The translations under genes were made by a program, and so were the position numbers. From positions 7,034,303 to 7,098,302 of the forward strand of contig NC_081332.1 in NCBI RefSeq assembly GCF_022539665.2: 64,000 bases of DNA. The letters are read 5' to 3'. Source of the DNA: Daphnia carinata (Eukaryota > Arthropoda > Branchiopoda > Diplostraca > Daphniidae). Position 1 is the first letter of the stretch, and each line of letters starts with the position of its first letter. The notes under the pieces are model-generated. The model saw nothing but the letters and a program-made list of their open reading frames with translations. It was not told where the DNA came from and made no database searches. Shown here in pieces: positions 1-10,956 of the stretch.

Positions 1-219
1 GACACTGCAGATGAACCCGCATTTGATCAGGTCACTCCAGTTGCCACCTTTGAGTCAAAACCCAATCGATTGCCAGTGAAGCCTGCAGATCAGCTAAGAA
101 CTAAGGTAACATTACCTCAGACCACCAAAAGAAATAGTAAAAAATACCGTTTGATTTATGAAAATTTAAGGCCAAGGCGCAAAGCGCAAGTTATAGTTCG
201 CTTGGGCATTAAAGATTGA
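1..219 (+). CDS. C-terminal end of an unidentified open frame (truncated by window start)
   Basis: Frame 1 is open from the first base for 72 codons and stops with TGA at 217-219. The tail is basic, with ENLRPRRKAQVIVRLGIKD just before the stop. A basic, proline-rich pol tail followed by a purine-rich GGGAGTAAT stretch is common at the 3' end of LTR retrotransposons, so a retrotransposon polyprotein end is my best guess. No catalytic domain is in view and no flanking LTR could be paired, so this is an inference. It could equally be a host exon. Confidence 0.35.
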   Translation, partial: DTADEPAFDQVTPVATFESKPNRLPVKPADQLRTKVTLPQTTKRNSKKYRLIYENLRPRRKAQVIVRLGIKD

Positions 220-2940
220 CCGGGCGATCAATCTTGTTAGTGGGAGTAATTTCGCGATCATAACTTTGTAATAGTTAATTATTAATGTTGTTCCTCGGGC
301 AAAATTTACGACGAGATGGGTCTTCGGCTCCATTCCGTGGAAGACGTTGCTATGTTGCTATGTGATAACGTACTAAGAAAAACCTTGTCAATGTTTTACC
401 TAGAATATCCCTTACCAAGTCTATCAATAACGTGGTTAGTACTCTCTTGTAATCTATGAAAAATCGTTTTATGTCAGTTCAATATAGATTGTGTGCGGTG
501 TAAGTTACATTGATGTTTCGTGTGCTTTTAGTATTGACAAACTGCTGGTTTTGCATTTTGCCACTGGTGGTTAAACAGAAAATTGCCTGCACCATCGATG
601 CAGCAACTAACTGTATCACCACTATTGGTGAATAATCGTCGTTATTGAGGTGTTATTGTGTTAAACCTATTCGTGTTGGTGAATGGTCCCGTTTTGCCCG
701 TGACAATATGTTAAAATGTTGGATCACGGCTAACGTTTGCCGCATCTGCATTTTCGTTTCTATGTGGTTGAACTATAAATGGTGTACCATCTGGATCATG
801 GGACTAGAAAAATATGTTTTCTATAATGTTCTACCGAGAAAGATATCACACATCTCTTAGAAAAACAAAACTTTTTTGCATTGCACCTCTTTTCATTATC
901 AACAGAAAATGATGAACCTATCTTTCTTGAACTTGAACTTCAATCCCTCAAGGAAGCATTTGAAAAATTTTGATTTTTGGCTTCTCAAAAGAGCTAGAAG
1001 AATTCACAAAAAATCCCAAGTTTTCTTTCACAGCCTCTTGTTTGATAATTTGTTAACAAAAAAGCAGTAATCAGAAAACCTGCTAACTAAAAAGCAAAGA
1101 AAAGATTGATATTTCACTTTGCCATCCTTAATTTTTGCGAAATTCGTTTTCAAAATGTTTCTTATCCTGTATTTTGACAAATACTTCTTTCAAGTTCAGT
1201 GTTTTTTTATTGACCAACTTATTCACATTTTAAATGAGCTTTTCCACACAGTGAGGCAAATTGGTAAAATTTTCATGTCATTTCTTGTGTTATTGAAACC
1301 TACTTTTCTTATTTTAACATATGCAATCCGATAAAGCAGCTGAACAACAATCGTTACAGTATGAACTGTTGTGCAGCAGACAGCACAATTCCCTGCCAAA
1401 GCACACTCAATGTACAACAGCACCAGACTATCAACACGACATTATAATTTTCACTGCTAGAGGCCAAAATTTCATAGCAAAATTATCGTGAACGTGGTCA
1501 GAAAACTTTGATCGTCGATCCCATCAAAATAAAAATACAAAATATTGCGATCAATGTTTTTATCTTGATCGGTGATCGAGATTTATGTTTGATCGTGATT
1601 GCGGCAATTGTGAGAAAAGGGATTATTTTTAATTTTAAGGGATAAGCGGTCGCAAGATAAGGGTGTCTGAGATTTGCGAAAAAATGCGACCAGATGGATT
1701 TTTTAATTATTATTTTTATTTCTCTCTGTGCGCAAAACCACTACCTTTACACGAGAATATAAAGAAGAGAGAGCTCCTAATCCCTTTTTCATTCAAATTG
1801 CCTGCGATATTCTGAACTTGTAAAGAAAACGTGCAAGAAAAATGTTACCTATCGCTACTTTATTCTCTTAAATCACTTCTTAGAGAGTATGCGGAAAAAA
1901 TTGCTTCGCAGTAGGACTATGTAGACATGGCTGAATCAATAGCATTATAGGTCTATTATCCCAAAAAGTTTTTTTTTAACGGTCTATTTCTAGTTTTTGC
2001 ATTTTTTGCGCTTCCATCGCCCAGACGCCCTGTTTCAATTGCCAAGTAAACCAAGGTACCTCCTTTTTTACCCCTAAGAGATATTCACCTTTGACGAATC
2101 CCCCCCTCCCAAAAAAAAAAATATATTTGTGTAGCTGAGATAACTGGCTAATCTATATATTTTTGTGCTTAATAAGACGATTTTTGTAATTGGGGGGAAC
2201 AGAAATGAGTTTTTTGTTCCAACCACGACCTACCTCCTCTTCGAGACTCAAGAAGAACAGGCTTAGAACGTCAGCTTAGAAACCAATGCTACTTCAGATG
2301 CCTATACCCTAGTAGATGGGTCTCCTATAACAGCGCAACTTACCGCCGAAATGGTCACGTTTTTTTTTTTTCAAGTTTTCAGACATAGTTGTATAATGGC
2401 ATCGAAAATTTAAATATGTAATAGAAAGCAATTTCTCCTTTTTTAGTGGGGTTTTCATGAATGTGGAGGCAAATAATACGACAAGAAAATTGAACCAATT
2501 AGTAATAGTCTCCCCCATGGGTTAATTTGTTATAAAGGAGAAAACATTTACCTCAATATCTGTGACTTTCATTCCATGTAATATATGTAATGATCCAACT
2601 GCCATTGGTCAGCTGATGGTTTCAAATGTAGCCACTGATCCTTTATTTATTTTAAAACAATAGAATACAGGTGGACTCTAAAACATATTACTATCATTAA
2701 CATATCTATTACATATTTTACATAAATTTGAAAATCGAAATTCTAATGTTCCTCCAATGTTACAAAAACTCAGGCATCTCTATTCTATAAACAAACGAGA
2801 AAGAATGGGGAGAAATTTGGTCTGTCTGACACTGCAAACATGATGTGATGGCTGGCGGTGGTATTGCCTAAAAAGGGTTCAAACCGCCATCGGTTGAAGT
2901 GAATCGAATGAAGCTTTGGAAGACTACAGTGTGGATAGAA
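220..2940. other. AT-rich stretch without a recognisable gene
   Basis: Only short open frames (up to about 70 codons) occur, with no recognisable motif. The stretch near 1,500-1,610 is rich in GATCG words, and 2,100-2,130 and 2,360-2,380 hold homopolymer runs. I see no paired repeat and no splice-linked frame. Confidence 0.5.
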
Positions 2941-2984
2941 GCGTGGTTATAAACAACTATTCAGTCCACGGGCATTAATTAAAA

Positions 2985-3770
2985 GGAGCGGGCGACAATA
3001 CCTCACCCGACGGACAGAGATAGTAGAGTGCATTAAACGGGAAATAAAGAGTCGCGTTACGGGGGAGGGACTGTGAGTTGGATAACGCGTAGAGGCAACG
3101 AGTGGTCGAACGGCAGAGAGTATAGGGGAGATGACAGGCAGAGTAAAAAAATGAGTTGACGGGCGCCTACAGTCGGCGTTTTGACGGGCAAAATCGGCGA
3201 GGGAAGAGTGGGGAAATGCAACGATTAGGCCGACGGGCCAGAACAGCAGTCGTTTTGGAATACAATGAGTGAGTTGACGGGGCAGCGAGCGATTCGACGG
3301 GCAGAGGCAATGAAATGGTTGACGGAAACTAAATTGACTATTTTGGCGGTTAGAATGTGGATTAACGAAGACAAACTGCCTGGGGATTGAAGGAAAAGAG
3401 GTAAAAAGTGGGTCGAAGGACAAGTAAAGTTGCGTTTTGCCTGGCAGAGTGGGTCGACGAAAAGAGAAGGTAAGAGGAGGACCGGCTGAGGCAACAAAAG
3501 TCGAGAGGCCACTACAGTGCGCGTCTCACTGGACAGAGAGTAGGTCGACGGTCAAAGAGGCGGTCAATGGGCAGAGCAGGGATCGACAGGCAGAGACTGT
3601 AGGGGGATTAGACGGGCAACGGCAACAAGCGGGTCAACGGACAACTCCAACGGACATTTTGGCAGACAGAGACAGTGAGTGGGTCGCCGGGTAAGGAAAG
3701 CGGTAGATGGGAAAATAATAAAAGGTTGACGGGCAAAAAAATGCGTGAACAGTTTGGCAAGCTCAAGTTG
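2985..3770. repeat. Irregular minisatellite of GACGGGCAGAG-type units
   Basis: The motif (G)TCGACGGGCAGAG or GTTGACGGGCA recurs roughly every 20-45 bases, embedded in GA-rich sequence (for example near 3,155, 3,280, 3,540, 3,600 and 3,725). Spacing and sequence vary, so this is a degenerate tandem array, not an exact repeat. It is clearly richer in GC than its flanks. The long open frames on both strands here (up to 158 codons) are a by-product of the stop-poor repeat and do not look like genes. Confidence 0.7.
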
Positions 3771-3829
3771 CGAACAAAGGGTTAAAAATACGCTAGCGAT
3801 ACATTATTTACGCACTATTTTGCTTCCAG

Positions 3830-4235
3830 TCGTTAATGAAGTGGCTGCTGACAAGCTTAGTTCCTAATTGGCTTTGCCTTTCATAGGTTCCATTTTTCGT
3901 CACAGACAGTCATTGCCAGTTAGCACATGCGAGACAGCAAGAGTTTTCAAATGAGGCTATCGCCCTGTCGTCTTCATTCTAACATCCTCCAGAGACCTTC
4001 CTTTATGGTTAAGTAAGTTACTGTGTTTGTTCGCACGTAACTGATTGACTCATACGTATTTTATTTTCAGTTATTGCTGACTTTGCTATTGACAAGCTTA
4101 AAAGCTACTTAGCTTGGCCTCTAATATGTTCCATTCATAGCCAGAGACTGTCATTGCCAATTGGCACGTTCAAGACACCAAGAGTCCTCGAGTAAGGTTA
4201 TGGGTCCTCACCCTAACATCCCACGGATACATAGG
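3830..4235. repeat. Diverged tandem duplication, period about 240 bp
   Basis: Two copies start near 3,830 and 4,070. Shared landmarks lie 241 bases apart: GACAAGCTTA at about 3,850 and 4,091, and CATTGCCA at about 3,911 and 4,152. CTAACATCC lies about 234 bases apart, so there is a small indel. Divergence is high enough that this is an old duplication. No coding content is seen. Confidence 0.65.
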
Positions 4236-4710
4236 ATTTACATTTCTGATCTGTCAGTGGTTTAATATTGTTTATATATGACTTAATTCCCCATATGTAT
4301 GGGGTTTCATCCTTAGGTGTTTAAAAAGTGGGCTGTCCAGGTAGTGACACCAAGCATGGTGTTTCAAAAGGATCAAGAGGTAGATCAAGAGATGCATCAC
4401 GAGTGAAAATGTCAACCTTTGATCAAACGAATTGGGCTCTCTAGAACTGATTGCTGGAAGAAATGGCATGGTGGTTGCGCAAGCGGAAAGGTTTTTGCGC
4501 GATTCAAGTATTGCAACAACAGGAAATATCATCACGGCCATGCAGATTCTTTTTCCAATTTTATATGACATTTAAGCTGGAACGAGAAGGACTATAACGA
4601 AGTAAAAGCAGGAGGGAAACATAACCTATCAAACCAATCTTCCATGAAGAATTTCTTAGCAACACCAAAAAAACCGAAAGATACTCAAAAGAGAATTTGA
4701 CACTTTTTTA

Positions 4711-4998
4711 GGCGAAATGATTTTTTTGGACAACTTGCCTTCAGCAATTGTGCAACGAGTGCGATTTGGGAAAGTTATCTCATTTATCGCACATGTATCA
4801 GATTCGAGTTATGAAAAGATGAGAGATAAAATCATACCGTCAATCTACTCAAGAATTGCGGAAGTTGTGAAAACAGTGTTGAAATTTTTTTATGTTACGA
4901 TTATACTTCGCCTTTGTTCATCAAACAGCATGATTGGACTAATGGGAGTCTCCTTTTCTTCTGTAACTGCAGATTACGTTCCATTTACCTGTTTTTAA
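4711..4998 (+). pseudogene. hAT-family transposase fragment, N-terminal core (DNLP...IIP region)
   Basis: The open frame reads DNLPSAIVQRVRFG, then RDKIIPSIYSRI. These match the hAT pattern in which a DNLP-F-IV segment is followed about 30 residues later by an (S)-IIP-Y segment preceding the catalytic core. Only the first ~55 codons look conserved; after about 4,890 the reading continues into what is probably an intron. It is the first of several + strand pieces of one gene that continue at 5,034, 5,349, 7,776, 15,840 and 18,455. Upstream sequence (4,300-4,700) is likely the decayed N-terminus, but its frames carry stops. Confidence 0.6.
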
Positions 4999-5033
4999 AA
5001 CATGAAGGAGATGCCAAAATATTTATTTATTTC

Positions 5034-5180
5034 TAGATTATCCGCACCGTGACTGATAATGCGTCAAACATGACTGCTGCGTTTCAACTACAGCTTTCAA
5101 ATTTCAGAAGGGAGGAGAAGGAAGACGAATTCATTGAACTAGAACTTGAAACAGGGACGGAAGTCCCAAATTACATTTGA
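5034..5180 (+). pseudogene. hAT transposase fragment with the TDNASNM motif
   Basis: The frame from 5,037 reads IIRTVTDNASNMTAAF and continues, acidic, to a TGA at 5,178-5,180. T-D-N-A-x-N-M is the hallmark around the second conserved aspartate of hAT transposases. It sits directly downstream of the preceding hAT piece with an AG acceptor-like site just before it. The frame then stops in an acidic linker, which in intact relatives leads to the histidine/LQL segment found here at 5,349. Confidence 0.7.
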
Positions 5181-5348
5181 TTCCAGAATACTTACAGTGT
5201 ATGTCATCAGCTGACGTTTTGCAATGAAGATTTCGACACTGAAAATCTAGTATAAGATAGAGATTGACCTCGCAAAGCTGACACAAGAAAACAGCTGGAA
5301 AATGAACGAGACGGATTTTGTCACAGCCCTTCATCTTGCAGGAGTTTG

Positions 5349-5396
5349 CCTCATCAGGTACAGTTGGTCATTAAAGGTGGACTTAAGGCACTACAT
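5349..5396 (+). pseudogene. hAT transposase fragment (AH-x-LQLVIK segment) ending at a splice donor
   Basis: Sixteen codons read PHQVQLVIKGGLKALH and end at 5,396, immediately before a good donor, GTAAGT. The segment corresponds to the hAT C-x-AHTLQL-V-K-G-L region, with the usual AH-T degraded to PHQ. The following intron (5,397 to about 7,775) would originally have been only ~75 bases, because the LTR element at 5,434-7,738 is inserted inside it. Confidence 0.6.
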
Positions 5397-5433
5397 GTAA
5401 GTATCAATTCATTTTTTTCAATTTCATTGTTAG

Positions 5434-5570
5434 TGTAAAGAACGACCATCGGTACTCCTTACCTTCCAAATTTGGTCATTGTAAAATACTCAAACATCTG
5501 TGCAACAATACAACGCATCATCACTATCCAACAATTAAAAGTAAGGAATAGATTCTTTTCGATCCTTACA
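5434..5570 (+). repeat. 5' LTR (internally deleted) of the small LTR element
   Basis: Its first ~38 bases match 7,200 onward and its last ~98 bases match 7,641-7,738. The ~400 bp between are missing, with the join after TACCTTCC. It is followed by TTTGGTGACAGTGAACG, where a primer-binding site would be expected; I do not assign the tRNA. Confidence 0.8.
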
Positions 5571-5690
5571 TTTGGTGACAGTGAACGTCGAACCCCGAAC
5601 CCCTGAAGAGACTTTAATCAGTGCCCTCTCCCTTAACGTTTGACAATCCAATAGTGCCATCTACCGCCATTTGATAATTTATTTTGAAAA

Positions 5691-6032
5691 ATGGAGAAAG
5701 CTATCAAGATAAATACGACGTTGATTAAAACAGTTTGGAACGAAAAAATTACACGTCAATTGAAGAAATTTGGACAAATTTTGAAAGCCATTTCTACACG
5801 GCAGACTGACATTGAAGTACCAGTAAAAATTCAAGTAAATTCCATACTCAGAGAGAGACTAACTCCAGAAGATCCCAACATTACTACCACTGAACCTCTT
5901 TCCATTCCAACAATTACACCTGAACTTCCAAAAACGATAGGAGATCAACTCTCAAATGACATCTCTACAAAACTGCAGGAAATCAAATCATTCACGAAAT
6001 GCGCTACCGTATCGCATAAGCAAAAAGATTAA
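5691..6032 (+). CDS. gag-like open frame of the small LTR element, uncertain
   Basis: A 113-codon frame starts at an ATG 120 bases after the 5' LTR. It is lysine-rich at the start (EKITRQLKKFGQILKAI) and proline/threonine-rich later, with no zinc knuckle. Its position right after the leader suggests a gag remnant. Further frames at 5,956-6,461 and 6,822-7,145 in other phases may be decayed parts of the same internal region. No family can be named. Confidence 0.35.
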   Translation: MEKAIKINTTLIKTVWNEKITRQLKKFGQILKAISTRQTDIEVPVKIQVNSILRERLTPEDPNITTTEPLSIPTITPELPKTIGDQLSNDISTKLQEIKSFTKCATVSHKQKD

Positions 6033-7199
6033 ACCGTCATATCTTACTACCGAAACGAAGATCAAGCCTGCTCCAAGAATATCAAGAGTAACATCGCCAT
6101 TTTGTGCAGTCGACGTCCTAGCGATATCGAAGAAACTACCTCTTCACAGAGAACCTCTTCATTCAAACTTTCGGCTGTCCGTTATGCTGCAACAACCACG
6201 CCATCTGCCGAGAATTTCGAACCACCTCACGTCCTTTCAACCAAATTCATTGCTAACCAACCCGACAATCTTCCTGCCAATGCCTCCATGAATTCTATCA
6301 TACAAAAATGTTGCTATAAATTCAAGAAACCAGAAGCAAGGTTCACAGAAACAAGAGACTGCTGCAGCATTCAGCACTTCAATGATCCAATAACTCGCCC
6401 GAGGCCCAATGCGAAGATGAAACTAACAGATTATCTTTATTATACCCTTTTTCTACACTAAATACTCGTACGACTTAACCAGCCCTCTCCAACAGCCGAT
6501 GCCTGACCAATTATTCGACATCCTCATCGCACAACTCAACACAATTTACTATCGCCAACCCGCTCCATCTGCACAAGTAACTGAAGACTCATCAACGAAA
6601 GAAGATTTCTCCGTGGCCGGTTAAATATTGCACATACTGTTTTAGAAGACTCTGCTGATATCTACACATTCTTTTTCTAACTTTTTACCCTTCCTTCAAG
6701 CCAACTTTACAGGTCTAATATCGCATTTGGTTATCATCGGTGCGCGCCAAAAAAATGTACTAAAAATTATATTATCCTCCGCCAGCCGGAGCACATCCCT
6801 CGTATCGACTGCCGCGACAGTGTGCTAAGAAATAGACGCTGTCCCAGTCACAAATCTCCCCATCCCCTTTCTGATAGGCAAGGTGGTCTAGGTTTAGACA
6901 ACCCCCTGTCAGCCACAAGAGCTAACGAACTAAAAGTCCACAGAGACCACGTCGAGTTCAACGCTCAAGCAACTACGGACTTCTCAGCCCTGGACCTGGT
7001 TATGTTACAGATGTTTCTGGCATTACGGCTACCGGGTAGATGTTCGCATTCATGGACCTCTTTATTCTCGCCTGCTGCGGAACCCACGTTCTCTTCAACA
7101 AAATTCAAAAAATGTCGCACCTTTGTTTGCCCGATCCAACTTTGACTAAATATCTCTCTTTATAGATTGCGGGACGCAATCTTTCGACCCGGGATGCTA

Positions 7200-7738
7200 T
7201 GTAAGGAACGGCCATCCGTACTCCTTACCTTCCCCTCTCGTTCCCACGCTTGCAACCCTTCCCCCCCCCCTCTTCCGCCAACAGGTCATCTGCCGATGGC
7301 TCTGGCCTTCAAACTTGCCAATTCTTCACATAGGTGTTACATTTACACGCAGAATATTTATTCCCGTTGGGACACCTAATCCTAAACGACCCTGCTTCTC
7401 CGTATAAATGTTGCCCTTTTTCCAGATTGTCAGTCAGTGTGTTTCAAGCTTTGAGTCAGTCTACTTCTAGCGATCAGGCAGTCCACTTTTAGTAATTCTT
7501 CAGTGCAGTCTACTTTCAGTTGTCATCACAGCGAGTCCACTTTTAACTTTCAGCCAAGTGTATTTTTAAGCCTTGAAGCCGTCTACTCTTAACTTTCAGT
7601 CAGTCTGTCTCAGTAAGTCTTCTTTCGGCAACTAATAATTTGGTCATTGTAAAATACTCAAACATCTGTGCAACAATACAACGCATCATCACTATCCAAC
7701 AATTAAAAGTAAGGAATAGATTCTTTTCGATCCTTACA
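7200..7738 (+). repeat. 3' LTR (full length) of the small LTR element
   Basis: 539 bp, with perfect inverted termini TGTAAGGA and TCCTTACA. It contains a run of diverged ~30-bp direct repeats built on CAGTC(T/C)ACTTTTA at about 7,440-7,600, and a C-rich tract at 7,260-7,275. It is followed at 7,739 by the target duplication TTAG. Confidence 0.8.
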
Positions 7739-7775
7739 TTAGCTATCCACTAACCAATTCTCAACTTTTGTTTAG

Positions 7776-7944
7776 AAATTAGTTTCTAAGGCCCTGGATT
7801 TGTTGTGTAAGGAGGACTTTGACGAAGTGTCGTAGATACAAAGGTTCTGATAGATTCCGTCGGATTTAAAATACCAATGATGAATTTTACTAGATGGAAT
7901 TCCAAATTGCCAATGGTGAAGTACTTTCTCAACTGCATTAATAT
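7776..7944 (+). pseudogene. hAT transposase exon, 5' half (TRWNS motif), cut by a gypsy insertion
   Basis: A good acceptor (TTTTGTTTAG) precedes KLVSKALDLLCKEDF. After stops and frame changes, ATG-ATG-AAT at about 7,879 opens a frame containing TRWNSKLPMVKYFLN. TRWNS is a hallmark of hAT transposases. The frame is interrupted at 7,944 by a 7.9-kb retrotransposon and resumes in phase at 15,840, once the ATAT duplication is allowed for. Confidence 0.7.
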
Positions 7945-8307
7945 TGTCACACTGGACTTTATTTTTGTAAAGGATTTGTATTGAGTTTTAGGAAAGAATA
8001 CAAAACATAGCGGAAATGAAGAATAACTACTCTTTTATTTAACTGAATACAGGAACTTGAAGAGAACTTAGGGAATTCCGGGAGAGAACTAACTGAGGGC
8101 TAAAAATGTAGGGGCTTTTATACCACCGTGAGGGATATACGCCCCATCTCTAGGGTTGCATGAATTTTAGGATTTAATTATCTTTTCTAGTTATCGGCGT
8201 GTTGCAGCATTCTTTTTTCAAGAGAAGCTGTATTGTACGCAATTCAAACGTTGGTTGTCACGTCTTTTCCGAAATGACAATCACGTCACTATTTTCCCCT
8301 CGCGACA
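7945..8307 (-). repeat. 3' LTR of gypsy element 1
   Basis: Nearly identical to 15,485-15,839, with roughly ten substitutions and an 8-bp length difference close to the outer end. It begins TGTCAC and ends CGCGACA. It is at the downstream end of the - strand element. Confidence 0.9.
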
Positions 8308-8463
8308 GGTCCCCTTTCTTCAAGACAGGCGACCCGACTTTACTAACAATTATTAAAAGAAAATAAAGGGCATAATCAAATATTGGGGAGAGAACCGGTG
8401 ATTTTTCAAAATTTCAGCAAAAGCTAGTAGAGAATGAATAACTATAGTAATAAGAAAGCATAC

Positions 8464-8612
8464 CATAGAGCGAGGTCGCTTTAGTAAGGTAAAGGATCAA
8501 CTGTAGTAAAAGTCAAACATACGATAAAGCGCGGTCGCTTTAGAGAGGTAAAGGAACAGCTATAGTAGAAGTCAAACATACGATGTAGCGATGTCGCTTT
8601 AGAGAGGTCAAT
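8464..8612. repeat. 59-bp tandem repeat, about 2.5 copies, in the gypsy 1 3' region
   Basis: The word (G/A)(G/T)GTCGCTTTAG recurs at 8,474, 8,533 and 8,592, giving a period of 59. Each unit also holds AGGTAAAGGA and AGTCAAACATACGAT. It lies between the env-like gene and the 3' LTR of gypsy 1, where short direct repeats are common. Confidence 0.8.
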
Positions 8613-9164
8613 GTGCTTTTATGAGAAAGGCTAGCGCTACGGAAGGGATACAAGAATAAAAAAGACGGCTATAATTAGCAATTCACTTGTAGGTGTGAAA
8701 AAAAACAAACTACAACGTTATGACGTCTAAGAAATTCAACTGCTGCGTTTCAGCTTCAATTTGGTTCTTGCCTCCAAACAAAAATGTTCACTTTCGATTT
8801 GATTCTTCAAAATCTTCGCTTTGTTGAGTGTGCCATTGTGTGTTTTGTTGAGACTAACTTTCCCAGTGATAGGAGCCGTTTTAGTCGCCTATCCCCATAT
8901 GACCGTGCGGAGTTTTTGGATATCTTCACGAGCGTATCTGACGATAATAAACCTTTTTCACTTTTCTCACACAGCAGTTGTTTTTCTTTCACTTTATCAC
9001 TAACAATTTTCTTTTTTAGAGATTTTCAATCTCCATATGATCTCTCCCGCCGTCTCCGGGTGGAGCGCTGTCACACTGTTCATGAGCGATAAGACCCTGA
9101 TGTAACATGTAGAATTTAAGCACTAAGAACACTATTCCACACATAAAAAGAATGTTGAAAGCCA

Positions 9165-10890
9165 CTAACTCGTAAGGATAACGAGTAAGGTAAATTCTTT
9201 TTGTTTTTCTTTTTCCATAATTAAATTGTGAATTTGCTCTCCAGTCATTTCAGATGACAACGTTGCTTGTGCGTTGCGATGAAGCAGCTGACTGATGATG
9301 TCTACAAACGAAGTATTTTCTCGTGGAAGCTCGACGAAAGTCTGCTTTTTGCCATCCATTGCTTGGACATCTTGAGCAAAAACTTTCACTGTTGGTAGAA
9401 CAATTGCTTGCAGTTATACTTCCTTCCATGCTGGCTGGGAATACCCATTCTTCGGTTCGAGCGGTGTATCCCAAAGTTACTTCAAACATTCCTACAGCTG
9501 GTAACGTTGTTGTTCTCAAAGGTGGCTGCTCTCCTCCTGCTGGACATGAAAACACAATCTCGTGCGGCTTTGTGGCTGAGTAGACCCATTGATTGGATCC
9601 CATGTAAACTACTTCAGGCCCGCGCCAGTCTGTGAACTTCTTTTTGTATTGTGTATTGATTCGGGCCGAATCATTTAAAAAGACAGCTGTTGCGCAGGAT
9701 TTTCGGGCTGTTCTCTTGCTGATGCCGGTATGAAATTTACAAAGTGGTCGTCCTATCTTACTGCAGTCTTTCACATCTTCCTTGGATAATTCTAGGTACG
9801 TTTCGAGGTCGGCAGACACAGCAAGGTATTCTGGTAGATTTCCGAAAAGGACACCATGTGTTCCATTATCCGTAGCTGCCGGCAAGTTGTTTATTTCGGA
9901 AAGCTTGTATTGCTGGCTGTGATCGAAAATGGGAACATTTATGAAGAGGCGAAACGAGTTTTCCATGGCCGCCACGGTGACAGTTGATTCTCGGTAGGCG
10001 ACCCAAAGCTCTTCACTGGAGATAGACCACCCTCTTGGTAATTTCTCGTATATCATTTTAATAAATTTATTGAATCTTGCTGGAGAGACAATTTGTGGTG
10101 CCAAATGTTCGTTGGCCAGCAGACTAAAGCCGACGTCGAGACTATCGGCTAAGTGTTGTAGCCACTACAAGATCTGGTTCATCGCTTCAAATGTTTCATC
10201 CAGTTAGATGTTATTCTCGAAGTGATTTAGTTCTAGCTTTTTTATGTTCACCATCCTTTCCGTGAGGTTTGTTGTAACATTACTTAGTAGGGAATACTGG
10301 CCTCACAGCTCTCTGATGAGTTTTGCGTTTGTTCTGGACTCCCAAAGTGATTCATTTACTATTGTTGCTTATTTATCGATGATGTGAATTACTTCTCTCT
10401 GATCTCAAGCAACAAGTTGTACTTGATTGTTTAATTCTTCTAAATCTTTTTGTGTTGAAACTCCAAATAATCATTTCAGGATTGATCCTCCATCGTCAAC
10501 GAGACTTCGACGATTTATCTGGTGAGGATTTTAGGCTTTTCTAATGTTTGTCAATCGGTCTGCTACATTCTCCATTCCTTTTAGGATTGTTTCCGTTCTG
10601 CTAGTGATTCTTCTGGCTGCTATCCGTTGTGGTCGTGAACCTGTATTCTTCCACTTTTCTGCCACTTGCTGTTGTTGGATTATCTTCTGCTTCAAGTATG
10701 CTGTTGCTGTATCGGCCACTCCCAAGTCAAGGTCTGTTACGATGGTCCACGATGATTCCCTGAACGCCACATCGGTTTGTTGTTTAAATATTGCGTTTTC
10801 CCTCAGGATCAGTGAGTTGCTTGACAGCGTCCCAATCAGAAAGATGAGGAACGGTACGAGTAGAGTGAGATATGTCGCTGGAGGTCTTCT
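9165..10890 (-). pseudogene. env-like glycoprotein gene of gypsy element 1, broken
   Basis: Read on -, an open stretch near 10,880-10,531 starts with a hydrophobic, signal-like segment (TLLVPFLIFLIGTLSS). It continues through SSWTIVTDLDLGVADTATAY to a basic Q-rich region. After a gap with stops, a 284-codon frame (10,104-9,250) carries scattered cysteines and a YMGSNQWVYS segment, the layout seen in gypsy/baculovirus-F-type envelope proteins. A further frame (9,389-9,165) continues in another phase, so a frameshift lies near 9,390-9,400. No clear C-terminal membrane segment was found. The position after integrase supports env. It is a decayed copy. Confidence 0.6.
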
Positions 10891-10956
10891 ACTACGGATG
10901 GGTCTTCATGTGGAAGTTGGCGTGATTACTTCCGGAGTGGGCGGGACCACCTCATT

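Larger units (their letters stand above)
5434..7738 (+). mobile_element. Small non-autonomous LTR retrotransposon inserted in a hAT intron
   Basis: The two ends share an LTR beginning TGTAA(A/G)GAACG and ending GATCCTTACA, flanked by a perfect 4-bp target duplication TTAG (5,430-5,433 and 7,739-7,742). The internal part is only ~1.6 kb and no reverse transcriptase, integrase or protease motif can be read in it, so it would need enzymes supplied elsewhere. The 5' LTR is 137 bp while the 3' LTR is 539 bp, so one copy carries a large internal deletion. Orientation is taken from the gag-like frame on +. Family is undetermined. Confidence 0.8.

Noticed and set aside
2845..2905. tRNA-like B box (GGTTCAAACC) near 2,877
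   Set aside because: The only A-box-like sequence is about 25 bases upstream, too close for a tRNA, and no cloverleaf can be drawn.
2947..3512. Open frames of 158 and 95 codons on - in the minisatellite
   Set aside because: They follow the repeat units, overlap an 85-codon frame on +, and have no domain. A stop-poor GC-rich repeat explains them.
2985..3770. CRISPR-like spaced repeats
   Set aside because: Repeat and spacer lengths are irregular, the units drift, and the window is eukaryotic.
8784..9092. 102-codon + strand frame inside gypsy 1
   Set aside because: It lies antisense in the 3' region of a retrotransposon, overlaps frames in other phases, and has no recognisable content.
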